From positions 1 through 64,000 of the forward strand of contig JACRBL010000029.1 of assembly GCA_016234485.1 (NCBI GenBank): a DNA stretch of 64,000 nucleotides. Reading direction: 5' to 3'. Positions within the stretch are counted from its first letter, which is position 1, and each line of letters opens with the position of its first letter. This document shows, piece by piece, positions 48,538 to 57,104 of this stretch. Under the pieces are notes generated by a model. That model made no database searches and had not been told where the DNA came from. It worked only from the letters and a program-made list of their open reading frames with translations. This stretch comes from Chloroflexota bacterium (GTDB lineage: Bacteria > Chloroflexota > Anaerolineae > Anaerolineales > Villigracilaceae). A program made the translations under genes and the position numbers.

Positions 48538-49942
48538 CAAACACCACATCCGCCGGCATCCCAATCTTCAACTTCCCATCGGGGTCGGTGACGCTCAACT
48601 TGATGGCGTAGACGGTGCTGGAGCGTCCCTCCACGGTTTGTACGTTGCGCGGGGTGAACTCGGCTTTGTCGGAAATGTTGACAATGGTGGCGATGAAGGT
48701 CACGCCAGGGTGGGAGTCTACGGTGACGGTGGCGGATTGTCCGAGTTTGAGCGCGCCGTATTTATCTTCGGGAACGTAGACGGTGATGGTCAGGTCGCTG
48801 AGTTGACCGATGACGAGCGCGGTCGCGCCAGGTTGGACAAATTCGCCGACTTCCACGTTGCGGGTCAGGACGACGCCGTCGCTGGGGGCGGTGATGGTCA
48901 ACTTGGAGAGTTGCGTATCGAGCAGGGACAGGTTGGCTTCGGCTTGGGCAACGGCGGCTTTGGACTGTTCCACTGCGGAGGTAACCTGTTCCAACGCTTT
49001 TTGCGCGGCGATCACCGTCAGCGCTGCCTCTCCCGTTTGCCGCGCCAGGACATTATCCAGCGAGGTGAAATAGCGCTCCTTTGCAATGCTCACCTCGGCG
49101 CGCACCTTCAAAACTGCTTTCGCGCCGTCGGTGGTGGCGGCTGTTTCATAGGCATCCTGCGCGGCATCCAGTTGTGACTTGGCATCGTCGTAAAAAGCAT
49201 TTGCCGCGTCGTACAAGTCCTGATCCACGCCGCCTTCGATGTAATAGCCCCTGGATAATTTCGCCTGTTGCGCCTGCGTCAAATCATCCAGTGTGTTTCC
49301 GCTCTTGATGCGAGTGAATAAATCTTCAGCCACTTCAAAGGTCGCCTGGGCTTCCGCCAAAGCGCTTTCGGCCTTGATGAAATCAGCGCTCTGTTCTTTT
49401 GCCAGCGCTTCTTTAAGGCGTTCTTCGGCGGCGGTTAAAAATTCTTTGGCCGCGTTCACCTCAGACATGGCGGCCTGGATCTGTTCCTCTTTGCTGTAAT
49501 ACCAAAGCGGAAGCGTGAATTCGCCAGGGGCGCTTCTATACCAGTCCGCAGTGCGTAGCGCCTTGTCTTGCATGACAGACGAGCGCAGGGCAAGGTCGTA
49601 CTGCACTTGCGCGGCGGCGAGCGTGGATTCAGCGGTCGCGACGGCCGCGCGGGCGGTGTCCACGGCGGCGGACGCGACGGCCCGCTGGGCCGTCAACAGG
49701 CTCGCGTCCAGACGAAGAAGCGGGTCGCCCGCGTGGACGGAGTCGCCCTCCGCGACGAGGACTTCCGTCACTTTGCCCGCCAGTTCGGGCGCGATGTTGA
49801 CCTGGGTCGCTTCGATGAAGCCGGAGGCGGTCAGCGCGCCGTTTTTGTCCGTTGCGCTTTGGCTGTAGATAAAGTACGCGCTGGCGGCAATGACGATCAG
49901 GAGGACGACGATGGCGGGAACGGGTGGGCGTTTGTGGTTCAT
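48533..49942 (-). CDS. HlyD-family membrane fusion protein
   Basis: A 469-residue periplasmic adaptor-like subunit of the ABC exporter. It has an N-terminal membrane anchor (about 8-27), the lipoyl half-motif FIEATQVNIAPELAGKVTEV and EGDSVHAGDPLLRLDAS, a long alpha-hairpin coiled coil (about 90-330), the second lipoyl half LSKLTITAPSDGVVLTRNVEVGEFV and a beta-barrel. Start at 49942 has an AAAGGAG site; a much longer open frame upstream belongs to another frame of the permease gene. In a monoderm-like Chloroflexota envelope it may act without an outer-membrane partner. Confidence 0.9.
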   Translation of the reverse strand: MNHKRPPVPAIVVLLIVIAASAYFIYSQSATDKNGALTASGFIEATQVNIAPELAGKVTEVLVAEGDSVHAGDPLLRLDASLLTAQRAVASAAVDTARAAVATAESTLAAAQVQYDLALRSSVMQDKALRTADWYRSAPGEFTLPLWYYSKEEQIQAAMSEVNAAKEFLTAAEERLKEALAKEQSADFIKAESALAEAQATFEVAEDLFTRIKSGNTLDDLTQAQQAKLSRGYYIEGGVDQDLYDAANAFYDDAKSQLDAAQDAYETAATTDGAKAVLKVRAEVSIAKERYFTSLDNVLARQTGEAALTVIAAQKALEQVTSAVEQSKAAVAQAEANLSLLDTQLSKLTITAPSDGVVLTRNVEVGEFVQPGATALVIGQLSDLTITVYVPEDKYGALKLGQSATVTVDSHPGVTFIATIVNISDKAEFTPRNVQTVEGRSSTVYAIKLSVTDPDGKLKIGMPADVVFE

Positions 49943-49968
49943 TGAAAACTCCTTTGCTCCCCTCTCCT

Positions 49969-49998
49969 GTAATCGGGAGAGGGGCGGGGGGGTGAGGG
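49969..49998. repeat. CCCCTCTCC/GGAGAGGGG hairpin
   Basis: CCCCTCTCCTGTAATCGGGA-GAGGGGCGGGGGGGTGAGGG between the permease stop and the HlyD start. Related to the priA segment at 1650-1728. Confidence 0.75.
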
Positions 49999-51126
49999 CT
50001 AATCGAGTCGCTTGCGGAATCGCAACGCGGCGGCGGTCATAATGCCGACCGCGAAAAGCGTCATGGCGAGGACGTCGAATTGGATCATCTCGAGGCCGAC
50101 GCCTTTCAATAAAAGCGCGCGCAGGATGACGAGGTAGTATCGCAAGGGCATGAAATAGGAAACCCAGCGCAGGAACGTGGGCATGGCTTCGAGCGGAAAG
50201 AAAAAGCCCGAAAGGAAGATGCTCGGCAGGAGCGTCATCCAGACCGTAAGCATGGCTTCCTGTTGCGTGTTGGCGATGGTGGACGCGAACAGCCCGATGC
50301 CGAGACCCGTGATGAGGAAGTCTAGCGAGAGCAGGATGATTAGCCCCAAGTCGCCGCGGATGGGCATGCCGAACCACCAATGTCCGACCGCCAGCACTTC
50401 GAGCGTGTTGAAGAAGCCGAGGATGACGTAGGGCATGAGTTTGCCGACGATGAGTTCCCACGGACGGATGGGCGTGACGATCAGTTGCTCGATGGTGCCG
50501 CGCTCGCGTTCACGCACGACCGAGGTGGCGGTGAGGATGGCCGCGATGGCGAACAGCACCATGCCGATCACGCCAGGGATCATGAAGTGGGCGCTGATCA
50601 TATCGGGGTTGTACCAGACGGTGGTGTGGACGCTGACGGGTTGCCGCACGCGCATGTTCTGTCCTGTGCGCGCGAAGGTCTCGGCCAGCAGGTCGATGGC
50701 GTGGGATTGGCTGATGAGTTGCGCGGCCGAAAGCGCGGTCGACGCGCTGGTTGGGTCGGAGCCGTCGAGGATGAACGCGACCTGCGCGTTCCCGTCCGCG
50801 AGGCGTTGGGCGTAATCGGGCGGGATGATGACCGCGGCGCGCGCTTTTCCGCTTTCGATCAACGCCTCGATCTCCGCTTCGGAGTGGACATCGTACGCGA
50901 TCCGAAAATAGTCGGCGGCGCGATATGCATCCAGCAGGGCGCGCGACTCGGGACTGCGGCTCTGGTCGAGAACGGCCAGAGGGATGTTGCGCACGTCGCT
51001 GGTGGCGGAATATCCCAGCAGGAACAACTGCATGATCGGGATGACGAGGATCATGATCAGCGTGCGCGTGTCGCGGAAGATCTGGATAAATTCCTTGCGG
51101 ATAATGGAGAGGAGGCGGGTGTTCAT
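49999..51126 (-). CDS. ABC-2 type exporter permease
   Basis: A 375-residue ABC-2 permease: one N-terminal helix (MILVIPIMQLFLLGY), a large extracytoplasmic domain (about 45-170), then five C-terminal helices with VRERERGTIEQLIVTPIRPWELIVGK, the conserved ABC-2 coupling motif. It is similar in plan to YbhS/YbhR. Such systems usually have two permease genes, but only one is seen here. It lies just downstream of the TetR gene, with a 57-bp repeat-containing gap. Confidence 0.9.
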   Translation of the reverse strand: MNTRLLSIIRKEFIQIFRDTRTLIMILVIPIMQLFLLGYSATSDVRNIPLAVLDQSRSPESRALLDAYRAADYFRIAYDVHSEAEIEALIESGKARAAVIIPPDYAQRLADGNAQVAFILDGSDPTSASTALSAAQLISQSHAIDLLAETFARTGQNMRVRQPVSVHTTVWYNPDMISAHFMIPGVIGMVLFAIAAILTATSVVRERERGTIEQLIVTPIRPWELIVGKLMPYVILGFFNTLEVLAVGHWWFGMPIRGDLGLIILLSLDFLITGLGIGLFASTIANTQQEAMLTVWMTLLPSIFLSGFFFPLEAMPTFLRWVSYFMPLRYYLVILRALLLKGVGLEMIQFDVLAMTLFAVGIMTAAALRFRKRLD

Positions 51127-51137
51127 GGAGACTCCGA

Positions 51138-51184
51138 ATCAGTGTTCAGTCATCAAAACCTGTGTACTTGTGTACCTGTCTACT
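51138..51184. repeat. Composite TCAGTGTTCAGTC and TGTACTTGTGTACC repeats
   Basis: Two unit families in tandem between the permease start and the TetR stop. Confidence 0.7.
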
Positions 51185-51801
51185 TATTCCACAGGTTTCA
51201 GAACGCCATGCAAATACATATCAATATATACATCCGCCGCGTCTTTCGGCATGAGTTTGCTGATGACGGAGTTGGCGGTGACCATTTCTGTGATGAAGTA
51301 CGAGATGATCATCCCGAAGAACGAACGCAAGATTAAGGCGGGATTGTTGATGCGTAGCCCCTTGCGGACTTTCAACATTTGCTCGAATATGGGCAGGACT
51401 TTGGGGGCGATCTCTTTCATCATGATGGCGCCGTGCCTACCGTTGAATTCCACCATCTCGATCATCATCAGTTTCATGTAGATGGGATTCTTGCCGAGCT
51501 CGGTCACGGTGATCTTGAACGCGTTCCGCAAAAAATCTTCGGCGGTTTCGCCTGGCGTTTCCATCACCAGCGGCAGGACGCGCTTGTACGGGTGCTTATC
51601 CACGATGATGGCTTCGAACAGTTCATCCTTGCTGGCAAAGTGATTGTAGAATCCGCCCAGCGCCAGCCCCGCGCGCTCCGCGATCTGTCGCATCGAAGTG
51701 GCATGATAGCCCTGTTCCATGAACAACTCGATGGCCGCGTCTTCGACGGCCAGTCGGGTGGTCTCGCCTTTGGTGGGGGAGTCTTTTGGTTTGGGGGGCA
51801 T
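51184..51801 (-). CDS. TetR/AcrR-family repressor
   Basis: A 205-residue regulator. The N-terminal HTH is RLAVEDAAIELFMEQGYHATSMRQIAERAG followed by LALGGFYNHFASKDELFEA; the C-terminal ligand domain is all-helical. The ATG at 51801 with an AAGGA site is preferred to a GTG at 51816. A perfect 14-bp palindrome (51901-51914) lies in the divergent space with the MFS gene, so it probably controls both the ABC exporter operon, of which it is the first gene, and the MFS operon. Confidence 0.9.
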   Translation of the reverse strand: MPPKPKDSPTKGETTRLAVEDAAIELFMEQGYHATSMRQIAERAGLALGGFYNHFASKDELFEAIIVDKHPYKRVLPLVMETPGETAEDFLRNAFKITVTELGKNPIYMKLMMIEMVEFNGRHGAIMMKEIAPKVLPIFEQMLKVRKGLRINNPALILRSFFGMIISYFITEMVTANSVISKLMPKDAADVYIDMYLHGVLKPVE

Positions 51802-51820
51802 GGGTTCCTTGCTCACTCAT

Positions 51821-51895
51821 CCCCAGCCCTTCCCCCGAAGGGGGAAGGGAGTTCCCTCTCCCTTTGGGAGAGGGTTAGGGTGAGGATGATGGTAA
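51821..51895. repeat. Double G/C hairpin with GGGTTAGGGTGAGG end
   Basis: CCCTTCCCCC-GAA-GGGGGAAGGG, then CCCTCTCCC-TTT-GGGAGAGGG, then TTAGGGTGAGG. It lies between the TetR start and the operator. Confidence 0.8.
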
Positions 51896-51900
51896 AAATG

Positions 51901-51914
51901 AACGAACGTTCGTT
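51901..51914. promoter_or_regulatory. TetR operator
   Basis: AACGAACGTTCGTT is a perfect 14-bp palindrome between divergent tetR and MFS genes, 47 bp upstream of the MFS start region. Confidence 0.7.
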
Positions 51915-51948
51915 TTTATTTTACGCAGAAGTGAAAATTTGTCAATGG

Positions 51949-51954
51949 TACAAT
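51949..51954 (+). promoter_or_regulatory. Leaderless promoter of the MFS gene
   Basis: TACAAT seven bases before the ATG at 51962; the spacer is CCCTCCC, with no ribosome site. Confidence 0.6.
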
Positions 51955-51961
51955 CCCTCCC

Positions 51962-53215
51962 ATGCTTTCCCCGCAAGCCTTTGTGCAAAAACATCTCAAA
52001 TTCAATTTCATCGTCGGCCTCGCGGACGGCGGACTCTTCGGCGTGGGACTCGGCTTCGGCTCGTTCGTGGCCGTCCTGCCCCTCTTCGTCAGCCACATGA
52101 CCGACTCGGCCTTGTTGATCGGATTGATTCCCGCCATCCACGGCGCGGGCTGGCAGTTGCCCCAGTTGTTTGCCGCGGGCTACACGTCACGCGCGCGGCG
52201 GGTGAAGCCGCTCGTGTTGCAAGCCACCCTCCACGAGCGCGTCGCCTATCTCGGACTGGCGGCGGTCGCGTTTTTCCTCGCGCGCATGGACGTGTCCGTC
52301 GCTCTGTGGCTCACGTTCATTCTGCTGATCTGGCAAAGCCTCGGCGCGGGCTTCGCGGCCAACCCCTGGCAGACGATGGTGACGAAGGTGATGCCGCCCG
52401 AATTGCATGGGACATTCTTCGGCGCACAGTCCGCGGCTTTCAACGGGCTGGCCGGACTCTCCGCCATCGCGGCGGGATTCATGCTCGAACGGCTACCCTC
52501 GCCCTGGGATTTTACGCTTTGCTTCATCGCCACCTTCGTCTTCTTTATGATGTCTTTCGCCGTCGTCGCGCAGACGCGCGAGCGCGAAGCCGACCTGCCC
52601 AAAACCGAGGAACATCCGCAGGCATTTTGGGGGCGTTCCTGGGAAATCTTGAAACGCGATCGCAACTTCACCGCGTTCCTCGTGGTGCGCAGCATCAGCC
52701 AGTTCGCGGGCATGGGCATCTCGTTTTATCTCGTCTATGCTGTGAAGGAGCTGGGGATGACGGAAAGCATCGCGGGCATCATGACCTCCGTGCTGTTGAT
52801 CTCGCAAGTGGCCTTCGCGCCGCTGATGGGACGTCTCGGCGATCGCTGGAGTCACCGCGGCGTGATGATCCTCGGCGGATTCGGCGCGGCTTTCAGCGCG
52901 GCCCTGGCCTGGTTCGCGGACTCGGTGGCGTGGTTTTATCCCGTCTTCCTGCTGGCCGCGATTGCCATCGTCGCCATCTGGACGGTTCCCATCGCGTTGA
53001 CGGTCAGTTTCGCGAAAGAGCATGAACGCCCTATTTACATTGGCTTGTCGAATTCCGTCTCCGCGCCGGCCACGATCATCGCGCCCATCATCGGCGGGTG
53101 GATCGCCGACGCGGCGGGCTACGATGCCATGTTCATCTTCTCCGCGCTGTGCGGGTTGTTGATGATCGCGACGTTGATCTTCTTCGTTAAAGAACCTCCC
53201 AGGAGCCATGTATGA
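51962..53215 (+). CDS. Major facilitator superfamily transporter
   Basis: A 417-residue MFS permease with twelve predicted helices. The loop 2-3-type motif is not classical, but the helix pattern, the central cytosolic loop rich in charged residues (TREREADLPKTEEHPQAF) and GRLGDRWSHRGVM between helices 8 and 9 fit the family. The substrate is unknown; location across a TetR operator from an ABC drug-type exporter suggests efflux of toxic compounds. It overlaps the next gene by four bases. Confidence 0.88.
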   Translation: MLSPQAFVQKHLKFNFIVGLADGGLFGVGLGFGSFVAVLPLFVSHMTDSALLIGLIPAIHGAGWQLPQLFAAGYTSRARRVKPLVLQATLHERVAYLGLAAVAFFLARMDVSVALWLTFILLIWQSLGAGFAANPWQTMVTKVMPPELHGTFFGAQSAAFNGLAGLSAIAAGFMLERLPSPWDFTLCFIATFVFFMMSFAVVAQTREREADLPKTEEHPQAFWGRSWEILKRDRNFTAFLVVRSISQFAGMGISFYLVYAVKELGMTESIAGIMTSVLLISQVAFAPLMGRLGDRWSHRGVMILGGFGAAFSAALAWFADSVAWFYPVFLLAAIAIVAIWTVPIALTVSFAKEHERPIYIGLSNSVSAPATIIAPIIGGWIADAAGYDAMFIFSALCGLLMIATLIFFVKEPPRSHV

Positions 53216-54117
53216 GACCTTATCTCGATGCCGCATTGGATGGAAAGAACGATTGGTGGCGATACGCCCTTGGCTATTTGTTCATCCTTGCCTGTTACCT
53301 GATCCTTGGCTCGATCCCAGTTTTGGCGCTAGCGCTGTTTGCCATGCTGGATGGCAACCCATTAACCAACCTCTCTCTAACGGGGGTATTCACAGGGATA
53401 AGCCCCGTGATTACCTTCGTTGTCCTCATGTCCTCCTTCATTCCATTTTTTATCGCGGAAGTCGCGACCGTGACCCTGATCCACCGCCGCCCATTCCGCT
53501 CGCTGATCACCACCGCTGCGCGGGTGGATTGGAAACGCGTCTGGCAGGGCGCGGGGATCTGGCTCCTCGTAGCCGCGCTGATCTCGCTTGTAGAGGCTTT
53601 GCTCTACCCAGGCCGTTATGTCTTTTCGTTCGATGCGAAGAATTGGATTGCGATCGCGGTTGCCTCGCTGATCCTGATTCCCATTCAATCCTCTGCGGAG
53701 GAGTTTCTGTTCCGCGGGTATCTGCTTCAACACGCGGGGTTGAAGGTGAAAAATGTCGTGGCGCTCAGCCTGCTTTCGGGTTTTCTCTTCACGCTTCCGC
53801 ATCTTGGCAATCCCGAAGTGATTGAAATGGGAGCGCTGATGACGGTCTTTTATTTCGTCACGGGAGTGTTTCTCGCGGTCATCACGTTGAAGGATAATGG
53901 CCTGGAATTGGCATTGGGGATGCACGCCAGCAACAACATTTTCTCCTCGCTCTTTGCCAGTTACACCAACGACGCCATCCAAACGCCCGCCCTGTTTACT
54001 ATTGGCGAGTTTGACATGACCTTCAATCTCATCACTTTATTTGTTGGAGTGGTCTTGTTCTACCTGTTGGCGTTCAAAGTCTGGCCGAAGAAGCAACCCG
54101 CTCAGCCTGAATTGTGA
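53212..54117 (+). CDS. CPBP-family intramembrane metalloprotease (Rce1/Abi-like)
   Basis: A 301-residue membrane protein with eight or so helices and the conserved motifs of the CPBP family: SSAEEFLFRGYLL (EExxxR), FTLPHLGN (FxxxH-type), and GMHASNN (HxxxN). Members are intramembrane glutamate proteases, some protecting against bacteriocins. The start overlaps the MFS stop by four bases (ATGA), so the two are coupled and likely co-regulated by TetR. Confidence 0.9.
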   Translation: MRPYLDAALDGKNDWWRYALGYLFILACYLILGSIPVLALALFAMLDGNPLTNLSLTGVFTGISPVITFVVLMSSFIPFFIAEVATVTLIHRRPFRSLITTAARVDWKRVWQGAGIWLLVAALISLVEALLYPGRYVFSFDAKNWIAIAVASLILIPIQSSAEEFLFRGYLLQHAGLKVKNVVALSLLSGFLFTLPHLGNPEVIEMGALMTVFYFVTGVFLAVITLKDNGLELALGMHASNNIFSSLFASYTNDAIQTPALFTIGEFDMTFNLITLFVGVVLFYLLAFKVWPKKQPAQPEL

Positions 54118-54425
54118 AACCGCATAAACTCCCCTCCCGTTGCGCGTGGATTATTCCGCTCATCATCGCGACCTTGCTCGCGTTCGCGACGCAACTCCAG
54201 CCGATCTTCATCCGCGAACTCGGCGCGGTGGATGGGACCTTTGGCCTGCGTCCCGTTTCGCATCGTTGCGCGGGGCTGACGCTTTCGGGCGAGGCCGTCG
54301 CGGCGCGCTTCCCGTCCGCCGACTGGGAGGGAACGATCGGGGTTTTTCGCGCCCGCTACCACGTCACGCGCGAAGCGAATGGGCGGGAGTATTGTCTCGG
54401 GCAGGATTTGTGGTTCGGTGAGTGA
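54114..54425 (+). CDS. Small exported hypothetical protein
   Basis: A 103-residue protein starting at GTG, overlapping the CPBP gene stop (GTGA). One N-terminal hydrophobic segment (CAWIIPLIIATLLAFA) serves as signal or anchor, followed by about 70 extracellular residues with two Cys (SHRCAGLTL and REYCLGQD). No recognised family. Overlap with the preceding gene and continuity of the operon support it. Confidence 0.6.
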   Translation: MKPHKLPSRCAWIIPLIIATLLAFATQLQPIFIRELGAVDGTFGLRPVSHRCAGLTLSGEAVAARFPSADWEGTIGVFRARYHVTREANGREYCLGQDLWFGE

Positions 54426-54426
54426 G

Positions 54427-54432
54427 TATAAT
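54427..54432 (+). promoter_or_regulatory. Leaderless promoter of the 54440 gene
   Basis: TATAAT seven bases before the ATG at 54440. It overlaps the end of the preceding CDS region. Confidence 0.6.
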
Positions 54433-54439
54433 CGGGGGC

Positions 54440-55210
54440 ATGCCCACAAAAATCCACCTCTCCCTTTTATTGGCCATCTGCATCGCGCTGACGTCGTGCG
54501 CGCCCGCCGCCCAACCCACGGCCGCGCCCGTCGTTGTCGAGCCTACTTTTATCGTGCAACCTTCTGAAACGGCGACCAACACGCCGCTCCCGTCCGAAAC
54601 CCCCACGCTGACGCCAACCGCCACGTCCACAGAAACGCCCTCGCCTGTGCCGACGGTGGAAAGCCTGAGCGCCACGGTGAACACCAATCTGGTGAGTTGC
54701 CGCTATGGCCCTGGGTCGGAATATCTTTATCTCGACGCGTTCAAGCAGGATTATCCGCTCACGCTTCTCGGCCAGACGGGTGGTAACGACTGGTTGATGG
54801 TGCATGATGAGGGCTTTGGGGATTGTTGGGTGAAGGCCAAGTTTTTGAACATTCAAGGCGACTATAAAACCCTGCCCGTGGTTTACCCGGAACCCGCGCA
54901 CATCCCCATGACGTCGCGTTACGCGCCCACCGCCGTCATCAGCGCCACCCGCGCTGGGAATAATGTCACCGTGGTCTGGTTGGCCGTTAAAGTGGACATC
55001 GGCGATTTTGAAGACGCCGAGATGTTCATCTACATCGCCGAGATTTGGCGCTGCGAAGGCGGACAACTGATCTTCGACCCGATCGCGTCCAATCGCGAGA
55101 CCGTCACCTTCGTGGACGAACCTGGTTGCGCCCAACCCTCGCACGGACGAATCTTCGTGCAGGAAAAGCACGGGTACACGCGTCCTGCCGAGATCGCTCC
55201 GTGGCCGTAA
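54440..55210 (+). CDS. SH3b-like lipoprotein (paralogue A)
   Basis: A 256-residue lipoprotein (lipobox IALTSCAP), Thr/Pro linker (about 20-75), an SH3b-like domain beginning NTNLVSCRYGPGSEYLYLDA and running through GNDWLMVHDEGFGDCWVK, and a C-terminal beta domain ending FVDEPGCAQPSHGRIFVQEK. SH3b domains commonly bind peptidoglycan. The ATG at 54440 follows a TATAAT box by seven bases and is preferred to an ATG at 54422. It aligns across its length with the next gene. Confidence 0.8.
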   Translation: MPTKIHLSLLLAICIALTSCAPAAQPTAAPVVVEPTFIVQPSETATNTPLPSETPTLTPTATSTETPSPVPTVESLSATVNTNLVSCRYGPGSEYLYLDAFKQDYPLTLLGQTGGNDWLMVHDEGFGDCWVKAKFLNIQGDYKTLPVVYPEPAHIPMTSRYAPTAVISATRAGNNVTVVWLAVKVDIGDFEDAEMFIYIAEIWRCEGGQLIFDPIASNRETVTFVDEPGCAQPSHGRIFVQEKHGYTRPAEIAPWP

Positions 55211-55245
55211 TTTTGTACACGGATGATTTCGCTGAAAAAAACTTT

Positions 55246-55350
55246 CAACCACAAAGGACACAAAGGTCACGAAGGAAAAACGCCTGTAAAGTTTATCCCT
55301 TTCCCCTCCTTTGTGTACTTCGTGTCCTTCGTGGTTAGGCTCTTTCCCCT
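55246..55350. repeat. CCACAAAGGACAC dispersed hairpin repeat, copy 2
   Basis: CAACCACAAAGGACACAAAG ... TTTGTGTACTTCGTGTCCTT-CGTGGTTAGGCTC. It is very similar to 16728-16847 and likewise lies in a gap between two tandem genes. Confidence 0.88.
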
Positions 55351-55378
55351 TTCAGAGAACCAATCTTCCTGAGGAACT

Positions 55379-56155
55379 ATGACCAAACGAATTCTCTTTC
55401 TACTTCTCGCCGCGGCCCTCGCGCTCTCCGCTTGCGGAGGGGGCGAGACCGCCCCGACCTCCGACCCCAACGCGGTGATGACGCTGGCCTTCGCCACCGT
55501 CAACGCCTCGTTCACGCTGACCGCGCTAGCCGTCCCCACCCACACGCCCCTGCCCACCGAAACGCCCACCTCCACGCCCGAACCCACGCCCAGCGTCTTC
55601 GAGCCGACAACGCTCCTCACTGGCTCGGTTAACACGGGCGTGGCGTATTGTCGCTTCGGCCCCGAGCAAGTCTATGTGGCGCGCTATGGTTTGCGCTTCG
55701 GCAAGTCTCTCGAAGTCATTGGACGCACCAGCGCCAGCGATTGGTTGCTCGTGCGCGAAGTGGGCGGCGCCACCGCAAAATCATGCTGGATCAGCGCGCC
55801 CCTCCTCGCAGTGACGGGCGATCTCGCCACGCTCGCGGTCGCGCCCGTCACGTGGGTCACCTCGCAAAAATATCCGCCTCCTTCCAACATCCTCGCCACG
55901 CGCAACGGCTCCGCCATCAACCTCACGTGGGAGCCCGTCAAAGTGGACCAGAACGACATCTACAACGAAGGCCGCTACCTGCTCGAAGTCTGGTTATGTC
56001 AGGGCGGCGTTCTTTCGCGCAGCCTCGTCTCCGTCAAAGGCGCGCAAGCCAACCTCACCGACGAACCCGGTTGCGCCGAGCCATCGCACGGCCAGCTCTA
56101 CACATCCACCCGCGATGGCTACTCCATCCCCGCGCCCATCACGCCCTGGCCTTAA
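55379..56155 (+). CDS. SH3b-like lipoprotein (paralogue B)
   Basis: A 258-residue lipoprotein (MTKRILFLLLAAALALSAC), Thr/Pro linker, SH3b-like domain (NTGVAYCRFGPEQVYVARYG, ASDWLLVREVGGATAKSCWI) and a C-terminal domain ending TDEPGCAEPSHGQLYTSTRD. The same residues (C-R-x-G-P-E/G-x-Y, DEPGCA-PSHG) as paralogue A show tandem duplication; a CCACAAAGGACAC repeat now separates them. It is followed without a gap by an ATP-grasp gene. Confidence 0.8.
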   Translation: MTKRILFLLLAAALALSACGGGETAPTSDPNAVMTLAFATVNASFTLTALAVPTHTPLPTETPTSTPEPTPSVFEPTTLLTGSVNTGVAYCRFGPEQVYVARYGLRFGKSLEVIGRTSASDWLLVREVGGATAKSCWISAPLLAVTGDLATLAVAPVTWVTSQKYPPPSNILATRNGSAINLTWEPVKVDQNDIYNEGRYLLEVWLCQGGVLSRSLVSVKGAQANLTDEPGCAEPSHGQLYTSTRDGYSIPAPITPWP

Positions 56156-57037
56156 GTGATCGTCTACGACCTCTGCCTCGCCCGCAACTGGGAATATGAT
56201 TCCGACTTTGCTCGGATTCTGGACTCGGCCTGCGCGGCGCGCGGGATGACCCTGCTGGACATCTCCGCCGCCAACCTGGCCGAGTCTCTCTCGCTTCTTT
56301 CTCGACAGGAGGCCGCGTTCCGTTCTCTGCTCGACCGCGCCTCCGAAGCCGACTCCTCTTACCTGCCCCTCGTGGACATGGCCCAGTCCTTCGGGGCGCG
56401 GCGCTTCAACCCGCGCGAACTCGCCGACCGCGCCTACGACAAAGCCTCGCTCCATCACGCCTTTCTCGAAGAAGGCATCCCCACCCCGCGCACGATCATC
56501 CTGCCGGCGTACCTCGCGCAACCCGAACTGCCCCCGCTCGATCTTGCTTCCCTCGGCAAATGCTTCACCGCCAAACCCGCGCTGGGCGGCGGCGGCGATG
56601 GCGTGGCGCTGGAAATTTCCACGCTCGAGCAGATTCAAGCGGCGCGGAAACTGTTCCCCGAACAGCAATATCTTTTGCAGGAACACGTCACGCCCAAACT
56701 GGCGCTGGGCCTCCCCGCCTGGTTCCGCGTGATCTATTGCCTCGGCGATTTCCACGTCTCATTTTGGGACACGACCACGCACGTTTACACGCCTCTCACG
56801 CCCGCAGAGGAGACGGGGCTCGGGTTGTGGACCCTGCTAAACGTCACGCGGCGAATCGCTCGCCTTTGTCAGCTTGATCTCTTCTCCACGGAAATTTGTC
56901 TCACCGAAGAAAATCGCCTCGTGGTGGTGGATTACGTCAACGACCCGATTGACCTGCGCCTGCAATCGAAAGCCAAAGACGGCATCCCCGATTTCATGGT
57001 GGAGCAGATCGCGGCGCGCATCGTCGAGGCGAATTAG
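56156..57037 (+). CDS. ATP-grasp-fold ligase-like protein
   Basis: A 293-residue protein starting at GTG directly after the previous stop. ATP-grasp features: RAYDKASLHHAFLEEGIPTPRT (typical pre-ATP-binding helix), KPALGGGGDGVALEIS (glycine-rich loop), LLQEHVTPKLALG, and the metal-site strand RLVVVDYVNDPIDLR. The size fits single-domain ATP-grasp ligases joining a carboxylate to an amine or thiol. The substrate is unknown. Coupling to an exported SH3b lipoprotein suggests an envelope-related product, but this is speculative. Confidence 0.8.
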   Translation: MIVYDLCLARNWEYDSDFARILDSACAARGMTLLDISAANLAESLSLLSRQEAAFRSLLDRASEADSSYLPLVDMAQSFGARRFNPRELADRAYDKASLHHAFLEEGIPTPRTIILPAYLAQPELPPLDLASLGKCFTAKPALGGGGDGVALEISTLEQIQAARKLFPEQQYLLQEHVTPKLALGLPAWFRVIYCLGDFHVSFWDTTTHVYTPLTPAEETGLGLWTLLNVTRRIARLCQLDLFSTEICLTEENRLVVVDYVNDPIDLRLQSKAKDGIPDFMVEQIAARIVEAN

Positions 57038-57104
57038 CCGATTGTCTCTCTCCAAAATTTACATGCGCCTGGGGTATACTTGAAACGACGATAGGTAACA
57101 AGCC

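Noticed and set aside
49943..50461. 173-codon N-terminal extension of the HlyD-family frame
   Set aside because: It overlaps the permease gene in another frame, is Arg/His/Pro-rich, and the ATG at 49942 has a good ribosome site and a membrane anchor directly after it.
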